A DNA stretch of 64,000 nt from Eudromia elegans (lineage: Eukaryota > Chordata > Aves > Tinamiformes > Tinamidae): NCBI GenBank assembly GCA_003342815.1, contig PTEX01000003.1, forward strand, positions 4,855,898-4,919,897, written 5' to 3'. The translations under genes were made by a program, and so were the position numbers. The notes beneath the pieces were generated by a model. It was not told the DNA's origin and searched no databases. It saw only the letters and a list, made by a program, of their open reading frames with translations. Of this stretch, positions 58,284 through 64,000 are shown piece after piece (positions within the stretch are counted from its first letter, which is position 1; every line of letters starts with the position of its first letter).

Positions 58284-58308
58284 GACCGTTGTGACCGTTA
58301 CGACCGTT
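58284..58308. promoter_or_regulatory. Triple gaccgtt repeat (MYB-like) in the VIRMA promoter
   Basis: GACCGTT starts at 58,284, 58,293 and 58,302, an exact 9-base spacing. On the other strand each is AACGGTC, with flanks giving caacgg and taacgg, both good MYB-type cores. Located about 170-190 bases upstream of the VIRMA start codon. Confidence 0.5.
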
Positions 58309-58474
58309 GGCGACGCTGCCCGGCGCGCGGCAGGGCGGGGGGAGGGGCGCTGCCTCCCCGCTCCGAGCCCGGCGGCGCTTCCCGGCGCCCCCGCCCCGCC
58401 CCGCCGCCGNCACCGCGGGTCCCGGAAGCGCTCGCGCGGCCTCCCGGAAGAGCCTCCCTGTCGGGCGAGCCAAG

Positions 58475-58537
58475 ATGGCGGTGGAGGCCTCTACGGAGCT
58501 GCTGTTTCTGGACACGTTTAAGCACCAGAGCGCGGAG
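58475..58537 (+). CDS. VIRMA: VIRMA exon 1 (coding part)
   Basis: 21 codons, MAVEASTELLFLDTFKHQSA and E. The donor is GTAACG, phase 0. The intron that follows is 1.96 kb and T-rich. Confidence 0.97.
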
Positions 58538-61500
58538 GTAACGCGGCGCTGCGGCCCGGGCCTCGCGAGCCGGGGGCCTGCGGGGAGCGAGGCCCCGCTC
58601 GAGTCTGCCCCGCGTCCCGCCCCTTGTGCCGCCCCCCGGGATGGGCGGCAGGCAGCTCGGCCCGAGAGAGGCGTCGTGCGGGGCCGCCGTCAGGGAGGGG
58701 AAACGGAGCACGGGGCTAGAGCTGCCGGGAGAACAACCGGAGCGGGAGGGAGCTCTCCTGGACGCCGGGATCTAGGGCGCAAATGTGTCTTCAAATCCAC
58801 GGTTTAAAGTGCCCCGTGCTCTTCTGGGGCAGCGTCTTGTCTTGAACTTTTTAAATCCCTTAAAGCTCTTTGGCACTTTCGTCTTTGTCTATGACACTTT
58901 CAGAACATGACCAATATATTTTTTTTTTTCTCATTGCTGAAGAAAGAGCTAAGTCTGTGTTATGTATTACAAACAAAACACACTGCCTTGTACATTATAA
59001 GATTTCTCTACCTAAATGGGTTGTGGAACTTGCCTTGGAACTGACACTTGGTGGAAAGTGCTGCTTAGTGTCTTTAGAAAAAGTGTTCCATTTAGCTGTG
59101 CATTTTAAAGTGTGTTCTGCAGCCCCCTTTTAACTACTTTTTAGGAAGATGTTTAGCAGCATGTCTTCCTGCAGAAACAGGTGTCTCATGTGTGATTTAT
59201 GTATGTTTTCAAAGGTAAAGCCAACATTTCCCACAGCTTTTTGCATGTCTCGGGTGACAGCCTCCCATTCCATAGAACAACGTATGTCCTGTGCTAGTGA
59301 GTTGTGCTTGTTTCTACCAGCCTGATCACAGTGTGGCAGCCCCTTGGGCAAGGTGCAGCATTTCCATGCTTCCCTCCTCTAGTATGGAATTCGTTATAAA
59401 AGTAATAGGTGCCCCAAAGCACGTGCTTGTATAGTCTTTTAAAGCTTTACTTTTAATTGTTTCCTCATTTATTAGCCTTTTAAAAATCCTAGTATTTCTT
59501 TAGGGGTGTTTTTTCCTTTCTAAGATATTTTTCTGTGAAAGATACATTTTTTTGAGTGGAGATGAGTTTTTTTTTTTTTAATTATGTTGATAGATTGGTT
59601 GAGGATTTTTTTGATAGTATACAAATACAACATTGGAAAGATTCAATGAGAGATATACTTATGAGTTTCTGTTTACAAAACAGTTTTTATGATTGGAAAT
59701 TTTTATATTTTATGAGTTTATAGATAGAGAGGATCTAAGTATAGTAGTGTATAATAATGAGTTCAGTGAGAGCAGACTTGAAGCATTAACTGCTCAGTGG
59801 CTACTGCATGGGAAGTCAATGTGACTTTCTGATGACTTTCTAGTTTGCTCAAATATGACTTTTAGGGGGGTCAAAATGTAAGTTACTTTATATTTGCTAT
59901 TATTATGTTGGAAATGGAACTGCTATTTCCAAAAGGTGTTCAAGTGTTGTTGCAATATCAGAGAAGTAAACATCACACATAGTTTTGTATACTCTGACAA
60001 AGCGGTATGTACAATATCATTAATGTTTCTAACATAATGTTTGCAACATAACATTACCTGATCTTTAACATTAAAACATACAACCACGTTTTCTTTTTTT
60101 CTTAAGTTATAAACTTGATATGGGTTGTTAAAAAGGAAACATACTCTCCAAATCCTTTCTTTCTTTTTTTGATAGTGTTCCAGTTTTTATCAACATTTCT
60201 ACTAAAAAAACCCCCTATTGCTCTTTCAAATATTTTCACAAGTGAAGGGAACTGATTATGTATGTGAAGCAGTAACCCTTTCTGTGAAAATTTTATATTA
60301 AATGTAAAAACTATGCCAGAAGTTTATTTAAAAAAATCTGTCGTGTTTAACAGTCATAGAAGTTATACTCCCTAAGGAAATTAATTTTATAATTATTATT
60401 ATGTCTTCATTTGTCTCTGTCTTACCAAAGAACGTAGGAGTACATTGCTGTGTTCCCATTTTATATTTCTTAAGCCCTCTTTGTTTTTCATTTTGCAGCA
60501 AAGCACCAATATCGATGTGGTTCGTTTTCCATGTGTCGTTTACATAAATGAAGTGCGGGTGATTCCCCCGGGAGTCAGGGCTCACACCAGCCTGCCTGAC
60601 AATAGAGCTTATGGGTACGTAAAGATAAAGATAAGGGGTAGTGACTCGGGTTCCCCTTCCTGCTGTTCTGTCTGCAATTTATGTCTCTCAGTAAAACTTG
60701 CTATATAAAAAGGTAAATTGCGCTCAGGCATGTGTAGAACTTGGAATAATTTTGAGGAATTACTTAAACAGGAAAAAAAAACCCAAAACAAAACAACCAG
60801 AAAACCCAAAACTTTTACTTTCTCGTTTGTCCTACTTTTTTTTCTGACAAGGAGCTCGTCAGGTTTAACTCTTCTCTCTGTTTTGTTTCCAGAGAGACAT
60901 CTCCACATACATTTCAACTGGACTTGTTTTTCAACAATGTCAGCAAGCCGAGTGCCCCTGTTTTTGATAGGCTTGGGAGGTATGTAGTCCACAGATTACT
61001 TCATTGTTTCATTATCTACCTTTTATTTTTCTTGAGAATTTTTGAGTGCAGAAGATGCACAGTAGAAGATGCGTGTCTCTTACACCTCTCTTCTTTGGTC
61101 TGTCTTTTCCTGTTGTTTCATCTTTTTGCTCTTTGCATTCAGTCTGTGTGTGAGAAACAGATGTTCATGCTTAGAAGATGTGAAGATTTTGTTATTTTTA
61201 AACTGATAGCACTTTCTGAAGTCTATATGTGTCAAGAAATATTTTATGAAAATATTTTTTTTCATTTTGATATTGTGTGTACACTTCAGTGTTCTGTTAT
61301 TGGCTTACATGTTCAGTACTAACAGATTTCACTTCTGTAAATGTGCTTTGTATTAATGGGAAAATAACTTCATGTATTTTTACTTAACAGCCTTGAATAT
61401 GATGAAAATACTTCAATTATTTTTAGACCTAATGCAAAGGTAACGCAATGTCATTTTAAACTTCTTCCTCTTTTCACATGCCTGTTATCTGCGTGCAAGT

Positions 61501-63590
61501 AGGGTTGAGCGTGGTGTTAGCACTGTGTAAAGCTTTTATTGCTTGTTAGACTATGTTAGAACTACCAGGTAGTTTTAGAATACTTATTGCTATAAAGCTT
61601 GCAGTGTAGGTGCTAAGTAAATTGCATGAGTCTTAGAAGATTTGATTGCTTGATAGTTGTTGAGATTACAACAGGAATATACATGAATTGTTTTCTTTAG
61701 ATCAGTGTTTGTGTGAACCTTTACCTTTTTTTGATAAAATGGCTGTAATAGATTAGGCAATATATTGAAAGGAATTAAATGCTTTTAGAGAAAAATTTAT
61801 TGTTTTCTGTAAACAATTATTTTTGATATATTTAAAGTTGTCTCAATTTTCAAATACAAAGAAAAAGGATAGTGTTCCATCTCCTTTTCTACTTTTACGC
61901 AGGTAGTGATACAGCAATAATAAAACAAAGTAACTTTTCTGAAGTTCCCTTATGTTGTTTTCAACTGCTTTTTCTCTTACAAAACAGGTCAACACAGATG
62001 GGTTGGTTCTGAGAGGCTGGTACAACTGTCTGACTTTGGCAATATATGGCTCTGTCGACAGAGTAATAAGTCATGACAGAGAATCACCTCCTCCCCCACC
62101 ACCTCCACCACCTCCCCCCCAGCAACAGCCTGGTTTGAAAAGAAACCCCAAGCACGGTAAGCCTCTTAGCAGCAGCTCAGAGAAGACCTTTTTTTTTTAA
62201 ACTAAATTACATTATTGGATCTGAAAAAAGCAATTCTTTCATGTTTGAGATTTCATTGGACTTGTTTTTCTAGCTTTATATTTTTGTTATTTATTTTTCT
62301 ATTTTTTAAAGGTTATGTTGAATGTTTTTAGTAGATTTTTGCCCTTTTTTGCAAGAGTGGGTTTATTGATCTGTTGCAAATTCTCTGCAGTGGTAAAATT
62401 AAATATTTTAGTTTGTTTGAAATATTTAAAAATTAGGTGTTAAGTGTCTTTTCAAAGAAATCAAAGAGAGAAGACTTCAGTCATGAAAATTTTGTTTTGT
62501 GACTTGTAGGTAGCCGTATTACGGAAGAGTATTTGCTTGTGTTAATGTTAAAATGGCAATGAATGAATTCATGAGCAAGCTGAGAAATAAAGATGTTTCC
62601 TAATGAAAAGTAAGCACCAAAATATTAAAATGTAACATTTATATTCCTGTGATTCCATTAAATGCATTTTTTATTTTCCCTACCAATACAGTTGATGGGG
62701 ATAAAGAAGACCAATTCAATGGCAGCCCTCCAAGACCACAACCAAGAGGCCCAAGGACACCTCCAGGCCCCCCTCCTCCCGATGATGATGAGGATGAGCC
62801 TATGCCAGTGTCAGGTAGAGTGAGAGCAGACTGCTTCATCTGTTGTACATCAGTGCCTAGTGGAAGTCAAATTCTGTGTTCATGCCTTGTCATATGCTTT
62901 CTGTTTATTTTTACTGCTGCTGGAAAAAATGAGTTTTATCTCTAAGAAAACCAGTTGGATATATTAAGTTGTATCCTTTGAAAATTAGTATATTTGAGAA
63001 TGTTGGCTATTGACCAATATGCTGCTTGATCATATTTTGTGCAAAATTTCAGTTGATTTTGGTAGTCATTATCCTTCTCAATATCTCTGCTTTGTCTGGT
63101 GAGTTCTGAGGGCTCCATATGGATTAAAATACCAAGAATTTTTTACAAAATTCTCATGATCTTACTATGTTTAGTCAAATAATCTGAAATTTTTCTCAGT
63201 ATATTCTTTTTGTGTCTGCAGTCCATGATGTGTTATCATAAGACCTATTATTGTCAATTAGATTTCAGAGAATTACAGTAATTTCCTTGTATTTTTTTTA
63301 AGTGGTTGGGGAAAAAGAAGATGATGTTGACCACAGAGAGGATTACTTTGAACCCATTTCTCCTGATCGGACATCTGTTCATCAAGAAAGTCAATATTCT
63401 GATGAGGGAGAGGTAGAAGATCAACCAGAAGAAGGAGAGGATGAAGAAGAGGATGTGGATGTGGAGGAGGAAGAGGATGATGACGACGATGATGACGATG
63501 AGCAAACAGTAGAAAGTGTTAATGAGGAGGAGGAGGAAGAGGAGGATGACGATGATGAAGAGGAAGGTGAAGAGGAAGAAGAAGGTGAAG
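58475..63590 (+). CDS. VIRMA: VIRMA, m6A writer complex scaffold (N-terminal seven exons; continues beyond window)
   Basis: VIRMA (KIAA1429, Virilizer homologue) is the large scaffold of the nuclear METTL3-METTL14-WTAP m6A complex and directs methylation toward stop codons and 3' UTRs. Seven coding exons join in phase: 58,475-58,537; 60,499-60,614; 60,893-60,979; 61,391-61,439; 61,988-62,156; 62,692-62,814; 63,303-63,590. They give about 298 codons of a protein usually near 1,800. Residues 1-140 are the conserved N-terminal domain (IDVVRFPCVVYINEVRVIPP; LDLFFNNVSKPSAPVFDRL; NTDGLVLRGWYNCLTLAIYG). Then come a proline run and basic motif (GLKRNPKH), a proline-rich segment (PPRPQPRGPRTPPGPPPP), the HREDYFEPISPDR motif, and a long Glu/Asp tract. 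All junctions are GT/AG. The start lies in AAGATGG, a good context. The gene is divergent to ESRP1. Confidence 0.98.
60499..60614 (+). CDS. VIRMA: VIRMA exon 2
   Basis: 116 bases: QSTNIDVVRFPCVVYINEV to ...LPDNRAYG (phase 2). The acceptor is ttgcag, the donor GTACGT. Confidence 0.97.
60893..60979 (+). CDS. VIRMA: VIRMA exon 3
   Basis: 87 bases: ETSPHTFQLDLFFNNVSKPS to ...VFDRLG (phase 2). The acceptor is ttccag, the donor GTATGT. Confidence 0.97.
61391..61439 (+). CDS. VIRMA: VIRMA exon 4 (micro-exon)
   Basis: 49 bases: completes S, then LEYDENTSIIFRPNAK, phase 0. The acceptor is taacag, the donor GTAACG. Confidence 0.97.
61988..62156 (+). CDS. VIRMA: VIRMA exon 5
   Basis: 169 bases: VNTDGLVLRGWYNCLTLAIY to ...GLKRNPKH, phase 1. 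It holds the proline run coded by cct/cca/ccc triplets (62,083-62,120). The donor is GTAAGC. Confidence 0.97.
62692..62814 (+). CDS. VIRMA: VIRMA exon 6
   Basis: 123 bases: VDGDKEDQFNGSPPRPQPRG to ...DDDEDEPMPVS, phase 1. The donor is GTAGAG. Confidence 0.96.
63303..63590 (+). CDS. VIRMA: VIRMA exon 7
   Basis: 288 bases: VVGEKEDDVDHREDYFEPIS, SPDRTSVHQ, then an acidic tract of mixed Glu and Asp runs to ...GEGE/G, phase 1. The acceptor is tttaag (not cag); the donor is GTAAGT. The rest of the gene lies beyond the window. Confidence 0.95.
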
Positions 63591-64000
63591 GTAAGTAATC
63601 TGATAAACATAGAAGAAAAAAATCAGTTTATAAATTTTAATAGTATTGTTATGATGACTAGGGTGAAGAGAGCTAGGTCTCAGTTGCCTTGGTCACTGTA
63701 TGGTGTGTTTATGGTTCTGATATCTCTCACAGAGAACAGTATTTTGCTGTGGAGTACTTATAGAAAGGAGCAGGGAGATTTACTAGAAAAAGGGAAAAAC
63801 AGATGGAGCTTTTTTAGGTGAGAGTAAACCTTTCTACTTGATTTGTTTTTTAAAGAAAAAGTAGAAAACTGTGGAACAAACAAATTTCTTAATTAAAATT
63901 TAAGTGAAATAGTTTGATTTGCCAGGAATGTGTATCATTTGACATTCTTTATGTAAAAATGTCAGTAATTTTACTGAATTATCTAAAGATTCTAGCTGTG

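Larger units (their letters stand above)
57730..58790. promoter_or_regulatory. CpG island at the VIRMA promoter
   Basis: CpG-dense DNA reaching from about 750 bases upstream to about 300 bases downstream of the VIRMA start codon. At the start codon the sequence caagatggcggt is a YY1-type element, common at TATA-less promoters and translation starts. Two single unresolved bases (57,874 and 58,410) fall within it. Confidence 0.85.

Overview
The window looks like avian chromosomal DNA. There are three decayed CR1 LINE 3' ends and very little other recognisable interspersed repeat. Introns are compact, and three CpG islands sit at gene starts. The protein sequences are vertebrate orthologues of FRAT, ESRP1 and VIRMA. 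Species cannot be told from sequence alone, and a non-avian sauropsid is not strictly excluded.

Layout. Bases 1-11,030: GC-mixed DNA with no gene I recognise. Bases 11,100-13,020: a CpG island holding a single-exon FRAT-family gene (GSK3-binding, Wnt pathway) on the + strand; its middle is lost in a 234-base run of N. Bases 13,020-26,270: no recognised gene, but two old CR1 fragments, a 32-bp minisatellite and a possible solo LTR at the right end. From about 26,300 rightwards the DNA changes character: CpG becomes scarce and the + strand becomes rich in A and C, as expected for the non-coding strand of a gene read leftwards. Bases 34,400-54,042: ESRP1 on the - strand. Thirteen coding exons could be placed to the base with consistent phase, giving 607 codons. 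Bases 54,043-58,474: the intergenic space between two divergent CpG-island promoters. Bases 58,475-64,000: the first seven coding exons (about 298 codons) of VIRMA on the + strand, continuing beyond the window.

How the genes fit together. ESRP1 is the epithelial splicing regulator; VIRMA is the scaffold of the m6A RNA methyltransferase complex. The two are head to head, as they are in mammals (human 8q22). FRAT genes in mammals lie elsewhere (human 10q24), and DPY19L4, the expected neighbour beyond the ESRP1 3' end, was not found. The FRAT half and the ESRP1-VIRMA half therefore need not belong together, and the change near 26.3 kb may mark an assembly join, a rearrangement, or a real but undescribed linkage.

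The most useful observations are: the FRAT linkage and composition break; a 12-base tandem duplication of the splice donor in ESRP1 that adds or removes four residues; an ESRP1 terminal exon that reads through its donor into an immediate stop; a cluster of ZEB/SNAIL-type E-boxes upstream of ESRP1; repeated MYB-like motifs in the VIRMA promoter; and a long GC-rich inverted repeat upstream of FRAT. No new multi-gene system was found.
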